Shown: piece after piece, positions 27,845 to 41,095 of the stretch
Layout: each line of letters begins with the position of its first letter
Position numbering within the stretch: position 1 is the first letter of the stretch
Assembly: GCA_030765065.1 (NCBI GenBank)
Contig: CM060979.1
Coordinates: forward strand, 106,008,350-106,072,349
DNA length: 64,000 nt
Direction of reading: 5' to 3'
From: Deroplatys truncata
Taxonomy: Eukaryota > Arthropoda > Insecta > Mantodea > Mantidae
Translations under genes and position numbers: made by a program
Notes under the pieces: model-generated
Database searches by the model: none
What the model saw: only the letters and a program-made list of their open reading frames with translations
What the model was told of the DNA's origin: nothing

Positions 27845-28345
27845 GGGAATAGTCAGACGAGGGGCTTCCAGTAACTGGAACAGAACAGTGCCCCTTGTGC
27901 TTCCAACTTTACCCCTGGAAGGAAGGGATGAAGGGGAGATCCGAAGGGTGACCTAGATCCGGACGATGATATGCGCTAGCAAGGAAATGCTACCTAACGA
28001 TTGCAGCAACCTGGAGGTCGCGGGTGCCGACGAGACAGCTTCTAGAAAGAAATGGAACCCCAGTAGTCTCGCCAAACACCAGAGAGAAATCTTTCCAAAA
28101 CACTAAGTCCACCGTCCTACCGCAGCACACCAACCACCATCGCCTGGTACTACAATCCTAAAACAGATGAAAGGAGATAATGAACAGAAAATTCGTTGAA
28201 CAAAATGAACCATCCCAGCATTCGCCTACACCCGCGGAAACTACGAAAATATCAATGACCAGAGTAATTGGCGCACCGGGAATCGGACCTGGGATCTCCC
28301 AAATACGAGGCTCATACGTTACTGCGCAGCCAGCCATCTTACTCA
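27845..28345 (-). repeat. tRNA-derived SINE (family 1), reverse orientation
   Basis: The minus-strand head near 28262-28340 has a B-box-like segment (+ strand GGGAATCGGACC) and an A-box region. The body contains 'gaagggatgaaggggag', shared with 248-790. No clear target duplication. Confidence 0.7.
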
Positions 28346-29685
28346 GTAAGTGTAACTTGTAGGTAACATGGGTCTGATTAAGGGTCTTTTGATCATCCCC
28401 AGTAATCTAGTTAGTATTCTAAATCCTAAAGCTTTTCAAGAAGAGGGTAGAAAAGCGACGAGCAAAATTGGCACTTAAGATATAACCCTTGTCCTAGGGC
28501 AAAGTTTAGTATTTCAAGAAGAAAAGTGAGAAATCCTTTTAAAGAGGCAGCGAACGGGTTCTGGGAAGCCTGCCGCAATTACCTTATTGCGGATAGTAGC
28601 ACTCTGAAATTGACTTCGTGGAAGTCTCCATTCAGAACGTTTACATGGGGGACTAATTGATTTTCAGAAGCACGAGCGCTTGCTGGAAATGGGAGGAGAG
28701 AAAAGTACTGCGAAATGTGTGGGATTTACAGAGACCGACAGAAATGAAGCTGTTTTACAGCTGAGCAGAAATATTTCCTTGTGTTAATCTTGTTTTCAAA
28801 TTCTAATGAGAGATGCTCAGTGCGCGGATATTGAACATTGCATGTTTGATGCAGACGCTGCTCAGTCAAAGTAAAACTTTGAGAAAATAGAATAGAATAA
28901 TATTCCGTGAACAATGAGGTTGTTATATACCAAGTAGGGTACTCTGTTCTACTAAAACAGAAAAAAAAATTATTCGAATACTTTGAAGCCAATTCTGGAA
29001 TAAATTTGAAATTAAAATCTCAGTGTAAATATTCCCTATGGACAACAAAAATGTCCCAACTAAGAATGTTATTTTAAGCCATCTTATTCTTTTACTCTTT
29101 ATATCAATACCAAGACCCGATTTCTCCGAAGCGTAGCGGGAGTAACCCGATTAGATTACATCAGGAATAACGATAAAAGAAATAACCTATGAGTTAGTAC
29201 CCTGTTAGAAACTGTAGATGGAATATCTACAAAAATGGTGGGAACACGTACACTGTCGTGGATGAAATGTGGCCCAATCCCCTAGAACGTATAGTGTTTT
29301 TCACTCCGTAAGGTTTGCAGCTTCAGGTAACTAACTTTTGACTCCATCCAGCCGGTATCAGTTCTCTATGTGACCGATCTGGAATTAAAAAAATTACAGG
29401 AACATACAAAGTATCCATAGAACGAGTTTATAATCTATGTGGAATGAAAGGGCGATGCGGATGAATATGATTAAGTTTTTCGTAAAAAAATTTGATTAAA
29501 TCCACCAATAAGTAATCAATATTTATAAAGAACCTTTATGACAAATTATAAATTAATGAATAAACCTTTACGTAAAACTCATCCTTTAATTAACATTTCT
29601 AATAATGCTTTAATTGACTTATCTACACTAACTCTAAGAAAGAACTTCGCATAATTTGGCCATCTAGAAGAAGGTGTGCAGAATT
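28346..29685. other. AT-rich intergenic DNA
   Basis: No credible gene or repeat. The 88-codon minus-strand frame at 28726-28992 has no recognisable features. Confidence 0.4.
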
Positions 29686-29689
29686 ATTT

Positions 29690-30010
29690 GCATGTGTGGT
29701 TAAGCTGAACGACATTTACATATACGAGAGCTTTCATCAGCGACATAGAGATGAAGGTTAACTTGTTGACACTACTAAACGGCGTTAAGAAAACGGTGGT
29801 GTAGTATGAAAACATAAGGCTTAAGTTATAATGTTACCTTTCGGCAGTTCGACCATACTTTTGAGGAGGTAAATACCCTGACAATCCTGTGGCAGAGATA
29901 GTCACCCTGGTAGGGGATGCAGATAGATTTTGTTAGTACCAACTTAAACAGCTCCGACCCATTATAAGCCACATTTTATGCACACTAGTATACAACCCGA
30001 GCTAAGATAG
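29690..30010 (+). repeat. Dispersed repeat RepB, copy 1
   Basis: Shares 'gagagctttcatcagcgacat', 'gagatgaaggtta' and 'aatgttacctt' in order with 54050-54540. Non-coding, origin unknown. Confidence 0.6.
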
Positions 30011-30219
30011 GCTTCCAAACATAATTGCTGGAAAACGAAGTATCTATTGGCTGACCAGCAAAAGGATGGATACAACAAATAAAGGATATGCATCAGGCTT
30101 AAAGACCTACAGCTTGAAGATGAAGACTAAGACCCGTTATATCCTTTTTCTTCTTCTTCCCAATTAGTACTCAACTTTCCTATCGTTTTCGAAGTCTTGG
30201 GGGACTTCCTAAAGTGTCT

Positions 30220-30380
30220 GATTATTACTTTCTCTACCACCTGCCTAATAGAGAAGGTATTAAATTTAGCCAAAAGCTTCTATATCGAAAATGCATGGCC
30301 CCCTGAATCCAGAAAACGTATGTTTACAAAAAGGTTCGTGGGTGTGAGGTCCATGCGTCTGTCTGTGGCTTTGAAGATGA
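30220..30380 (+). repeat. RepA left-end fragment
   Basis: Starts TTACTTTCTCTACCACCT and covers only the first about 150 bp of the family before the LTR-like copy B begins. Confidence 0.55.
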
Positions 30381-31404
30381 GGCAGTACTTTTAACACTTA
30401 AATGATTTGAGTGTAATTATATAATTCAATAACAGCCCGCCTTAAAGCAATATGTGTATGTAACAATATATAAATAATGTATATTACAGTCATTGTATAT
30501 GTTTATATTATTGTATACATTTTCAATAATGTTATGTGAATGGATTACGCAATTTAATAATGTAGGAGCTGTGAGAATGATAGGTTAAAAGTTGCTAACA
30601 ATGAGGTAACAATGAGGTAACCTTGAGGCAATCATGAATTTGAAAGTTTAAATGCTACTAGTCATTATTGGAGCAACAATAATGTAAATTTTGAGACAGT
30701 TTAAAAATAGCCGATCAACAACCAGAAAAAGCTTTAGTTAAATGAAGGTATTCTATTGGAGTAGGATTAGCCAATCAGAAACTGAAATATAGTAAAATTT
30801 ACGAATTTAGAGTTCAGTTGCTTGTAGGCAGCGCTCATAGCTGGACGCGTTGCTTGAAGACAGTGCTCTTAACCGGACGCAAAAATGCGTCCTCGAGAAA
30901 TTTAATACGTATCCGTGTGAGACGAAAATACTTTTACGTGTTAAAAAGTGCAAGTAATTAACAAAAAATTCTAATAGTTCTCTCTTTATATCAGTGAAGT
31001 GTTATTTAAATTGTGTCGAGCATTAATATAAGGAGGGATTATAATCTGTGTAAGCCCACATTCTTCAGTTGCACCACAACCCTGCAAAGAGAAACATGTC
31101 TCTAATAATACTACTGACGCAGCCCAGACAAATATAAATATATAATATTTAAAAAATTAGTCAAATTACAAAGTTAATATTTTTAAACATTTTTTGGGTA
31201 GGCAAAGGCCACCGGAAAGTATATTTGGGGCGAAGGTTACCGGAAAGCGGGTACTATACGTGTGGTTGCAACGAACTTCAAGTTCGGCTCCCAACAGTTG
31301 AAATTTAATAAAACTCCTTCAATACAACCTACTTCAAATTGGCTCCCTAAACGTGGGGCAAATACCAACGTAAAAATAATAATTCATCAAAATAATAACT
31401 ACAA
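30375..31404 (+). repeat. LTR-retrotransposon end plus leader, copy B
   Basis: Closely parallels copy A at 2064-3000. It ends with a clearer primer-binding-like segment at 31339-31359 (TTGGCTCCCTAAACGTGGGG). The related segment GGGCGAAGGTTACCGG precedes it. No gag-pol follows; RepA sequence takes over at about 31405. Confidence 0.6.
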
Positions 31405-31960
31405 AGAGTACAACTCAAAAACGAGAACTCGTATAAATACCAAACTTGGTATTTAAGCTCAGAATCTACCAAGGGTGGGATAGAGGATTTTTAAGAAAAC
31501 CCTGTAACCACAAACTTTCCTTTAGATGAAAAACATTTCGAAATTATTTGTTTTCTCAAAAATGGCTATAAAATTTTTATTATAATACCACATATTTAAG
31601 ATATTTTAAACGCAAATACAATGTATATCTTGAACTTTATGGGAATATCTTGTTAAATCCCATTCATTCGGAAGGGATTTGTAAATTTTTATGTAACTGT
31701 AAACGTTAAGAGGCACGCAGACCAAAACGTACTATACAAAAAGACATAGATCTGCTTAAAGTACAAAATTTATTTCAAATGACTTTCAGGTATTTCCTAG
31801 ATTTCCATTATAATTGGTTTGGTTTTTTCAATGCTTTTGTCATTTTTAAAGGTTGTCACTATTCTGTTGTGTCTCTCGATGTCATGCAAAGTATAGAACT
31901 TCAAGGCCAACTATAACATCCCGATTTTAATGCTTGACTATCGATTCGGATTCCTCCATC
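31405..31960 (+). repeat. RepA interior fragment
   Basis: Family interior from 'actcaaaaacgagaac' to 'cttcaaggccaactataaca'. With 30220-30380 it may be one RepA split by LTR-like copy B. Confidence 0.6.
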
Positions 31961-31965
31961 CCCCT

Positions 31966-32840
31966 TTGAGGCAGTGTTTTTAACACTTAAATGATATCAG
32001 TCAAATTATATAATATAAAATATAATAACAGCCCGCCTTAAAGCAATATGTGTGTAATAATATATAAAGTACATGTAAAAGTCATTGTATTAATATTTAT
32101 TTTTATTATGTACCTGTATAATAATGTTATGTGAATGTATTGCGTAATTTAACAATGTAGGAGCTGCGAGAATAGAAGCAAGCTGCTTTTCGTAGCAAAC
32201 AGAATTATAAAGTAGAAACCGAAAGTTTCTAACAATGAGGTACCCTTGAGACAACATAAATTAGAACGTTTAATAAAGGCTACTAATAATTCTTGGAACA
32301 TAAATGTAATGTTTAAAACAGTTTATAAATAGCCAATCAAAAACCTAGAAAAACTTTAAGTTAAATAAAAATATTCTATTGGAGTAGGCTTAGCCAATTA
32401 GAGACTTGAAATAGAGGAAATGTACAAATTCAAGCGGCAGACGCTACAAGATTGCGTGCCTGATCGGTACGATACGTGTTCAGTGTGAGACATGAAAATT
32501 CATTGCGGAGAGAATAATATAAAGTTTACGTGTTTAAAAGTACAATTAATACTAATCTCGCAGCTCTACTGTAGTTTACATCAGTGAAGTGATATTTAAT
32601 CGTGTGAACGATTAATAAACAAAGTACAATACAATTATAATTTGTGTAAGCCTTCATTCTTTAGCCACAACAGCCCTGCTAAGAGATACGTGCTCTAAAA
32701 AAATACTACCGACGCAGCCGAGGTATATAACCGTAAAAGTGAACGTGGGGCGCAGGCCACCGGAAACTTTGTACCGTACGTGGGGCAGCAACGACTGCAC
32801 CTTGTACTTACAACGAAATGTGTAATGAGACTATTTCTCA
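31966..32840 (+). repeat. LTR-retrotransposon end plus leader, copy C
   Basis: Third copy, starting GAGGCAGTGTTTTTAACA. It has the same ordered motifs and ends with GTGGGGCGCAGGCCACCGG and ACGTGGGGCAGCAACG. Confidence 0.55.
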
Positions 32841-32959
32841 TGGTTTGTTTCGGTTAGTATGAAGTATTAGATAGAAAACTAAGCTTTGGCCAGAATGGTT
32901 TACAGGAGCTGTATACGAATAAACGATAGTGGGTAGAAATGGTCATGTGAATGCAACAC

Positions 32960-33735
32960 ATCAACCTTCACTTTCTCTACCACGTAACTGATAGGAAGAG
33001 AAGGTACTGCATTCCCAAAAATTGATATCGAGGCTACCTGAATCCAAAATCAAACATTTTTAGAAAGAGGTGCATATGTGTGTATGTGTATGTGAATATG
33101 AATAGCACGAGTCAAAAATGAATAGTCGGTTACACACTGAACCTGGTATTTAAGTTCAGAATCTGCGACACGAAGATTTCTAAGAAAATCCTCACTGTAT
33201 ACTACCCTTTACATGGAAAAATGTCCTAATTTCTTTATTTTCTCAAAAATTGCTCTAAAGATTCTGATTAAAATTCCATATGTTTAAGAAGTTGCATCAG
33301 AAATAAACTATATACATTGAATTTTCAAGGAATAGTCTGTGAAGCCCTCATTTTGAATGGCTTTTAAATAACTCGTGGACTATAAGAGAGACAAATACTT
33401 ACTGCACAAAAAACATTTGAATAGATCTCGTTAAAGCACACATTTATTTTAAATGCATTTTGTGAAGTTAACCGTTTCCGAGATATTCCTTGTTATTGGT
33501 TTGAGCTTTCAAGTTCTTATACTTTTCTGAAATGGGAAAGTGGTCATAGAAAGAGCATGAAATTTCAAAGCCATCACATAGTGACACGCTGTTTAAGTAT
33601 GTGGCTCTCACTATGCCTACTGTTTCCTCCAACGAAATGTATAAATATGAATTGAAAGTTTATCTGGAATAATAAGCTTTTGTAAGGATAGTATGTAGAA
33701 GAGTGAGTAGAGAAAGTCATGTGAGTGAAACACAC
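32960..33735 (+). repeat. RepA copy
   Basis: Starts CACTTTCTCTACCACGTAAC and ends GTAGAGAAAGTCATGTGAGTG, so both ends are present; the interior is diverged. Confidence 0.7.
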
Positions 33736-34440
33736 ACTTTTTATTTCTAGCGATCTTCGTAGACATCAACAGGCATCCTTGAAATATATTTCTCCATCTT
33801 TGCAAAGATGTAACCTGATGGTACCGAGACTCTTTCCTTTCTAAAATACATCACTTGACTTCCTGTATTATTGGCATTGGAACTGTGAGAATGAGTGTTG
33901 TTCTTAAGGCTTCGATTAGTGGCTTTACATTCAAGTTCTGCTGGTGTCATTCCGTATACTCTTCTCACGATCTTCCTAATTATTTAAAAGCTTACTCCAT
34001 GTTGTTTTGATATGCTTTTAACCGAATGGTGATATTCGGAGTGCGTTATCTGCTTTCAGCATACATCTGCGGACCATATCAGTAAATTCTGTGGCGTGTG
34101 TGGATTTAGCTCTATATTTTTTCACTTTTTCGCATTGCTCTGCACATACAAACAGCATGGAGCACTGCCAAATCCCATAATTTATCATCATTAACTGTGA
34201 CAACTGGGAGCGCATTCCCTTTTACCCAGCCAAACATTTTAACTTGCTAGTCACGGTCCCAGAGGTGAGTTCAGTGCATAAATGTCCTCTGTAGTTTCCT
34301 GAATAACGTATTTAACCACAGTTTACACAAACTGGATTTCACTTAGTAGCAACTATGGTTTCATTGAAGCGTTTGGGCTCAGTAGTATCTACTACAGCTA
34401 ATGATATTGCTGTCAAAAGGATTATGAGTTTACTTCTGTT
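33736..34440. other. Unassigned stretch with short minus-strand frames
   Basis: Minus-strand frames of 62-73 codons (33617-34215) have no recognisable domain. They could be the remains of a mobile-element ORF, but no motif supports this. Confidence 0.3.
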
Positions 34441-35390
34441 ATAGATATCTCTGAGAAAAGCTCAAAAACCTGATGTGTTACACTCGCATGACTTTTTCTA
34501 CTCTTGTACAAACTATTTTTACAAACGGTTATTCTCCATCTACTTCATGTTAATCGAGATAAACATTTGCAGACTCTATCTTATTGCTAATTTTCTTGTA
34601 GATGTAAGGGGAAAATATATTTACAAGGGCAGTATCGAAATACAGTAGCCTTTAAGCGCATACATATCTCTTAATAGCTGGTTGCTAGGTGCAGCACTAT
34701 TCCATTTTCCACAGATTAATACTCTTTGCATATCGAAGACAAAAAAATGAATTACGAATTCCCATTTGAGAAAATAAGTATTGAAAAATTTAAGGGAATA
34801 ACAAGCAATATCTTGAAAATGGTTCACTCAACAACAAAAATGTGTATGACATAAATTGTGTATTTTAACGCGATCTACATCTTTTGTGTAGTAACATTTT
34901 GTCTATCTCTTATGGTTTACCAGTTATGCAAAAGTCGTTCACAATGAAGAATACTTTTGGAGACATTCCCAGAAAATTCAAGATATACATTTTATTTGTC
35001 ATGAAAATATGTTAAACGTATGATATTTTAATCAAAATCGTTAGAGCCATTTTTGAGAAAATTCAAATTTTCGAAAAATGTTCCATGTAAAGGCTACTCT
35101 GGGGTGGGGGGATTTTCTTGAAAACCTTCGTGTCGCATCTCTGGAAGATACTGAACCTAAATACCAAGTTTGGTGTTTATCCGACTGTTCGTTTCTGAGT
35201 TATGCTGTTCACAGACAGACAGACACACAGACAGACACACGGACACACACAAGGACATGTTTCCAAAAATGCTTTTTTTGGATTCAGGGGATCTCAAAAC
35301 ATGTATTTCCGGTGAAATCTCGGTATCGTATTTTTGGGTGGAATACAATACTTCCTCTACTTACTATACGTAGTAGAGAAAGTAAAAATT
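34441..35390 (-). repeat. RepA copy, reverse, near full length
   Basis: Reverse complement of 26225-27170 with high similarity, ending TACGTAGTAGAGAAAGTAAAA. It includes a CAGACAGACACA tract in the usual microsatellite position. Confidence 0.75.
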
Positions 35391-36160
35391 GCTAAAATTC
35401 ATAAGAATTAAAAAATATGCTTTTAGTCCTATTAAACCCTGAAAAGCTTCTATTTTAGTTCTATGTAGCTTTTGTAATTGTATGACTTTATAAAACATGA
35501 TGTATAACAATTAAACTGTCTCCCTTTAAGACTAGCTTCATGTAACATTTTAATAAAAACGAAGTTTTGCCTACATCAAAACAATCAATCAATCAAGAGA
35601 GGTTTCAAGAATATAAGTACTAAATTAGTTGCAGAGAGGTAGAAAGGGACAAAGAGGGGATTGTATATGCAGTAAATGCTTTTTAACAGCATAAAATCAG
35701 AAATAGTGTTATTTTAGCGTTATCATTTTTATACTCTCTTTTCTCTGGTTTTCAAAATCAAATTAAAAGATCTGGGATTTGAACCACGGATCTTTCGCTT
35801 TCAACTGAGTTACATACCGGTACGACAGTAAACCAAAGACGTTCTCAAATTCATTTTAAGATAACATACTGCAATGTTGACTTACAATCTCATGTACTTC
35901 AGGTCCCGGACTTCATAGTTAACCATTATTAGGTCAATCAATGATAATTGTTTTTCCACACAAGCGGTGTGTAGGCTGAGGCTGAAAATGTAGAACCAGA
36001 CTGAGCAATTCAATGCCATAGCCGGGATTTGAACCTTGTATTTTCAGCTTTCTGTGCTGTTGTTCTAACCAACTGAGCCATCATGCCGACATACTGACTC
36101 GCATTTTTCCCGGTAGTCCATAAAGCATTATCTAATTATTTTTATGATATTCTTGATCTT
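35391..36160. other. AT-rich DNA with two tRNA-like SINE heads
   Basis: Reversed B-box segments stand at about 35773-35785 (GGGATTTGAACCA) and about 36027-36038 (GGGATTTGAACC), the second followed by TAACCAACTGAGCCAT, a reversed A-box-like stretch. Neither folds as an intact tRNA. Confidence 0.45.
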
Positions 36161-36164
36161 GTGA

Positions 36165-37395
36165 AGCGAGCGAGGTGGCGCCGCGGTAACGTGTGCGACT
36201 CGCATTCGGAAGATCCCGGGTTCGATTCCCGGCGACCGTCCACTCTGGCCTAGGGGTTTTTCTTGCCTTCCCCGGGGTCGGCAGGCGTATGATGGGATGG
36301 CTGCTTCTCTACCATGATTTCCTTTCCATTATTTTCCTTTCATTCCGTTTCCTTCTCATCTTTCTGGCGTGTTTAAGATTTCGTGGTGTATGGCGGTGTC
36401 GGATAGATTGCGCGGTTGCATGTATAGCGGGAAATAGTCGTTGGGCGACATTTGTAGTGGGAAATCGATGATCCTTGGGTCGTTGTTGCCTGTTGCAGTG
36501 TTCTTCTTCCTCGGCCATTGGTGTTCGTTGGTTGTTGAGTATTCCATTCCTAACTTTACCTAATCATTAACTCTCAGGTTCTAGTGGGTGAGGCAAGTTT
36601 AAAACACACTGAAAGTTTCCCTTAATCAATGAAGTTTATTTCACAGTTTGAATAATTCTGGGCGGCTAGATTTTCCCCATTATCATATAATAATCCCACC
36701 ACTTTAAATTAGTCAGGAGCCTAGCTATCTTCACACGCATCCCACCTACGTGCATCTGTAGCACCTCGTGTGGACGTGACTTCTCGATGAGTTAGATTTA
36801 GAATAAGAGCGGGCTCTGAGGCTTTGTCTGCCCTTATATACGGGAGCCTAGTGACGCTCACCTCCTCGTTTGAAAATGTAACGACGTTTCCTATTGGCCC
36901 TCAGGCCGCGTTACCCTGACATGTATGAGAATGGCGCTTAGGCGCCATCATGTATCGTTGTACCGCTCGGTGACAGATACGGTCTTTATGATTTCTTGGA
37001 ATTCTGCTAGCTCGCCCGTGTCTTACAATCAGCTCTGTACAAATGTTATATGTTGAATATTTTAACATGTTAGTGAATTAAATTATTACTATACAATTCT
37101 TATATTATGGTTCCCCTTTCATATGTATAATTCCTCTATATATGTATAATATATCCCCTTTCACATGCTCAGTGGAAAGAGGGCATCAGTAAGCTGTTTG
37201 ATTGGGGGTCATTCATCGCCGTCTCTCGGCAGCTCCAGCAGTGCGAGCTTGAAAATATTAGGGATTTCCTCGCATCTCTCTGGCCTATCTGCCTGTGGCC
37301 TGTAGCTTCCTGTTGCTCCACCTCATCTCTTGCTCCTTAGGGGTCGTAGCCGTATTAGATCGGTGCATGTTGTAGCGCGCAAGGTGTGCCCCTCC
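36165..37395 (+). repeat. tRNA-derived SINE (family 1) split by an insertion
   Basis: The head (GAGGTGGCGCCGCGGTAACG, then GGGTTCGATTCCCGG) runs to about 36421. The family 3' part resumes at about 37166 (CATGCTCAGTGG, then GGCAGCTCCAGCAG) to about 37395. The 744 bp between (36422-37165) are foreign; CATG stands at both junctions. The insert has no gene I recognise. Confidence 0.65.
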
Positions 37396-37799
37396 CTTGA
37401 ATTACCTATACCTAAACCTTGAGCTTGTGAGTGTCGCTATCGCAGCGATAAAATTTCCTTTTATAGAATAAAGGACATGCAGGAATGGAACTTATTGAGG
37501 CTGTGACCAAATGGCCAAACAGAGCAAACAAAGTCCAAAGTATTAGGCTACATATTCGATTTTTACCGACGCTACGTAGCGCTAACTTTCAGACGAATTA
37601 ATTTCATGAACCCAATACACTGCAAATATCAGGTAACAGTAGAGGCAGATGAATAAAAAATACCATGGCTTGCTATAATAACATTTCGTATCGATATGTC
37701 ATCAATAGAAGGCGGCTTGGCCGTGGATGTTACTCTAAACACTACTTCGGAAAACAACTCGAGTCAGTTGGAGAATTTAATGTCCTACCTACATGTTGT

Positions 37800-37885
37800 C
37801 GTAGTAGCTCAGTGGTTAGAGCAACCGCACGGAAAGTGGGAGAACCGTGCTCAAATTACTGCTACGGCATTGAATTTTTCAGCTT
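37800..37885 (+). repeat. tRNA-like SINE head (family 2)
   Basis: GTAGCTCAGTGGTTAGAGCA is a canonical A-box half. The same start occurs at 53467. The B-box half is degraded, so not a functional tRNA. Confidence 0.5.
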
Positions 37886-38140
37886 ATTCTACGTTCAAAA
37901 ACTTCCATGGCCGTTGAAGTTCATTGAAACTTTCTTGAAATTTATTTCGAAAATAAGCATACTATCTATATTGCTACAGCGGAATAACAAATGAAATAGT
38001 TGATTTTATTCAATTATTTCAACACAACGCTGTTTTCTATTCTGATTATACCAACCAAAGCAGAGAAATAGTACGTTTTGCTTTATTTATTATTTGTGTA
38101 TTAATATCTTGTATCTAAAACTCATGTAGCTAAACTTTAA

Positions 38141-39714
38141 GGACCGTATTCACAGATTTCACATTGGTCTGGACTATCTCTAGACTCATTTAGTCCGGAC
38201 CAAAGGCCGACCAAGTTTTTATATTCATAGACGATATAAAGTCTCGCATCAAGGAAGGCCGTTGATCAGAAAGGAGAAAATGTTACACGACGAAGAAAGG
38301 TAGTTTTGCTCTTGCGCGACTTCCATAGAGGAGTAAACTAACCACTGTTACTCCCTAGTTTTTGACCTTCTATGGTCGTTTTACGGCTGTTTTTTCATCG
38401 GTTCAGTGCTCACTCCTCGCCCTCAGCAAAAAAATGGAGATAACCAAGAAGCGTGCATTAAAACGGTCGGAGGAAGATGCCTGGTTTACTTAATACAAAA
38501 AATGATGGATATTATTGAAAACAAATCGGTATCGACAAAACAAACGCATGGCATGGTGGGAGATAATACATATATAGGCACTTTCGTGCATGATTCTAAC
38601 CTATTACCACCCCTCCCTTTTTGAAAACGTTCTTATCCACCAGATACACAGTTTCATGGCATTGTTAATCATTTCAATAAGAATTTAACTTGCTGAAATA
38701 AGAACATTTAACCTAAAAGTTACAGAATTAAATCGTATTTAATTAGGAAGGAACATTTACTGTTATTAAAATCTCACCCTGGATCTTAACCAAATAATTA
38801 AATATTGTGTGATAGTAATTATACAGAAGTAATTACCTGAGGAAATTCTGATATATCATAAACCTTCCAAGAGTTGTAATCCTCCTCACCTCGCTGGAAA
38901 AACGTAAGTAAAGCCTGAATTATTTCGAACTTAACCCAAGTGACTTAACTCAATGCGGTATAACATGAAGGTCTAATACATTGTATTAAATGGAGCTATT
39001 TACGATTGTCTTAACATGGCTTATTTTAACGACGTAAGTTAAAGTAAGCCATGTTAGGTCCTTCGGTTAGGTCAAGTTTAATGTGACATGGCAATTAGAC
39101 CAATCGGCGTGAAGCACTAGCATGAAGTAATAAAAGTTCAATCAATTAAGATTCATTTTCATTACGTTAAGTGCATCCTAATTAGACCTTTAGGTTTAAC
39201 AGAATTTCTTAACTTCGCGTTATATCCCGCCATGTTACGTAAAGTGCGTCGTAATCCCGGTTTAACGAAGGTAAATCTAAAAATGGCAAACGAGACATTA
39301 GTTATAATGCGGGTTACTGACGCCTTACTAAGGTCAATAGTGCTTTCTTGATACCCTTCTCTTCCATAGTGCTATTAGCATCGTATCATTTGAGATACTC
39401 TAGACTCCGTTACCGTCTCTGTATATAGATTAGGATGAATTCGTTTTATCAGCTATCTAAACTTTGCTTTACTAAACCTGTATTTTTTTGAAGTTTAGGT
39501 CGCCATAATTTCCAATTGTGTCTAATTTTGCTAGGAAGTCATCCATTTTGTAAAGTGGTCTGCCTTTAGTCTGCCCCTCTGATGTAGACCAAAATTTGGT
39601 CCCGACCAAGGCGTTTGATTTCCGGACAAACGCAAGTCCTGGTCTGTGAATAAGAAAATCGATGGTCCGCTGTAGCAAGTTGGTCCGGACCAAAATCGAC
39701 TATGAAAACCGCCC
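38141..39714. mobile_element. Harbinger-like non-autonomous DNA transposon
   Basis: Imperfect terminal inverted repeats (left GGACCGTATTCACAG then TTGGTCTGGAC; right end reversed GGGCGGTTTTCATAG then TTGGTCCGGAC). TAA stands directly outside both ends (38138-38140, 39715-39717), matching the TWA duplication of the PIF/Harbinger superfamily. 1.57 kb; no transposase frame. An internal hairpin of ACATGGCTTA type lies at about 39015-39056. Confidence 0.6.
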
Positions 39715-39879
39715 TAATTAATCAACACCATGCTTGATGGAAACTACATTTTGCTGCTAGCCATTTGGTATATCACCCTTGACGTCTCTGGACTAGCTCG
39801 ATACAAATAAAAGAAAATAGATTACTGCTTCAGAATGAGACGAATGAAATGGAAGGTTCTGAACAAATTCAACAAAAAT

Positions 39880-40315
39880 AAGTTAGTGTTACATTCAGTT
39901 GACTTTCTCTATCCACTCTTCCACAAATTATTCTTACAAAAGCTTTTCTTCTGTCTACTTCAACCGTTTGGAGGAATGATATTATTGCAATTTAAAAGCG
40001 GGTGGCTTATGATGGCTTCCTTACAAGACGACTATAAAATCAATAGCTACTAGCACTTGACAAACTGAATAAAGTATTTGAAAATTCAAACCAATAAAAA
40101 AAATAGAGCAAACGTATTCTAACAAGACCTACACTTTTGTATTGTAAGTTACCCATCCGTGATGGTTTACTTGCTGTACAAAATTATGCAAAATTCATTC
40201 AGAATGACATTCGCGGTATCATTCAAGATATATATTTAATTTTTCATCCAAATATTTTAAACAGATATTTTAATACAAATTGTTGAGAAAATAAAAAAAA
40301 AGCTGGACGTTTTCC
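39880..40315 (-). repeat. RepA, reverse, right part
   Basis: Continues at 40836-41095 beyond a nested SINE; together they make one reversed RepA copy. Confidence 0.65.
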
Positions 40316-40835
40316 ATGTAAAGGGTAAACGAGCGATGTGGCGCCGCGGTAACGTGTGCGAAACCCATTCGCGAGCTCGATTCCCGGCGACAACTACTTT
40401 AACCCATATTTTTTTATGGTTTCCCCGGAATCGGAAGGCGAATGTTGGGGTGGTTTCTTCTCTACCAGATTTCCTTTCCAAAATTTCTCTTTCTTTCCGT
40501 TATCCTTCTCATGTTTCAGGTGTGCTTCTGGGTTTCGTGGTGTATGGCGGCGCTGGATAGATGGCGCAGATGCATGCTCAATGGAAAGGGTATTCTCCGT
40601 GGACCCCAGAGAGCTGCAGGACTAGTGGGCGGCTCCAGCAGTGGGACAGGTCTGCGAGCTTGGAAACGTTAGGGACTTTCGTGGTCTCTGTAGCCTATGA
40701 CCTGTAGTCTCCTATGATTCCTTCACCTCATCCCTTTCTCGTGGGGTGCGGGGCCACAATACATTTCCGTAGGGAGCGGTGCGCGAGGTGTCCCTCTCCG
40801 TTGAATAACCTATACCTAGACCTATGTAAAGGGTA
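40316..40835 (+). repeat. SINE (family 1) with 12-bp target duplication, nested in RepA
   Basis: The SINE body is 40328-40823, starting AACGAGCGATGTGGCGCCGC with a B box GCTCGATTCCCGG. It is flanked by exact ATGTAAAGGGTA at 40316-40327 and 40824-40835. This shows target-primed insertion and fixes the family's full length near 496 bp. Confidence 0.85.
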
Positions 40836-41095
40836 GTTTCGGGTGGGGATTTTCTTGAAAATCCTCGTGCCATATCTTTGAAAGATGCTGAACTTAAATA
40901 CCGATCTTTCTTAAGTCATGCTATTCACAGGCAGACCGACACTCAAAGGACATTTTTCTACAAATGAGCTTTTTGGATTCAACAGACCTCAAAACGTGTA
41001 TTACCACTGAAATACAGTTCCAAATCTAAATTTTCAGTGAGATACATTACTCGCTCTACGTGCAATAAAATGTAGTCGAGGAAGTGAAAAAGCTC
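40836..41095 (-). repeat. RepA, reverse, left part
   Basis: Completes the copy broken by the SINE. The terminal region is diverged (CTCGCTCTACGTGCAATAAAA). Confidence 0.55.

Noticed and set aside
28200-28340. Possible short exon (60 codons)
   Set aside because: Lies inside the reversed SINE head.
37800-37885. Functional tRNA gene
   Set aside because: A-box half is canonical but the T-arm half is lost; a second similar head at 53467 indicates a SINE family.
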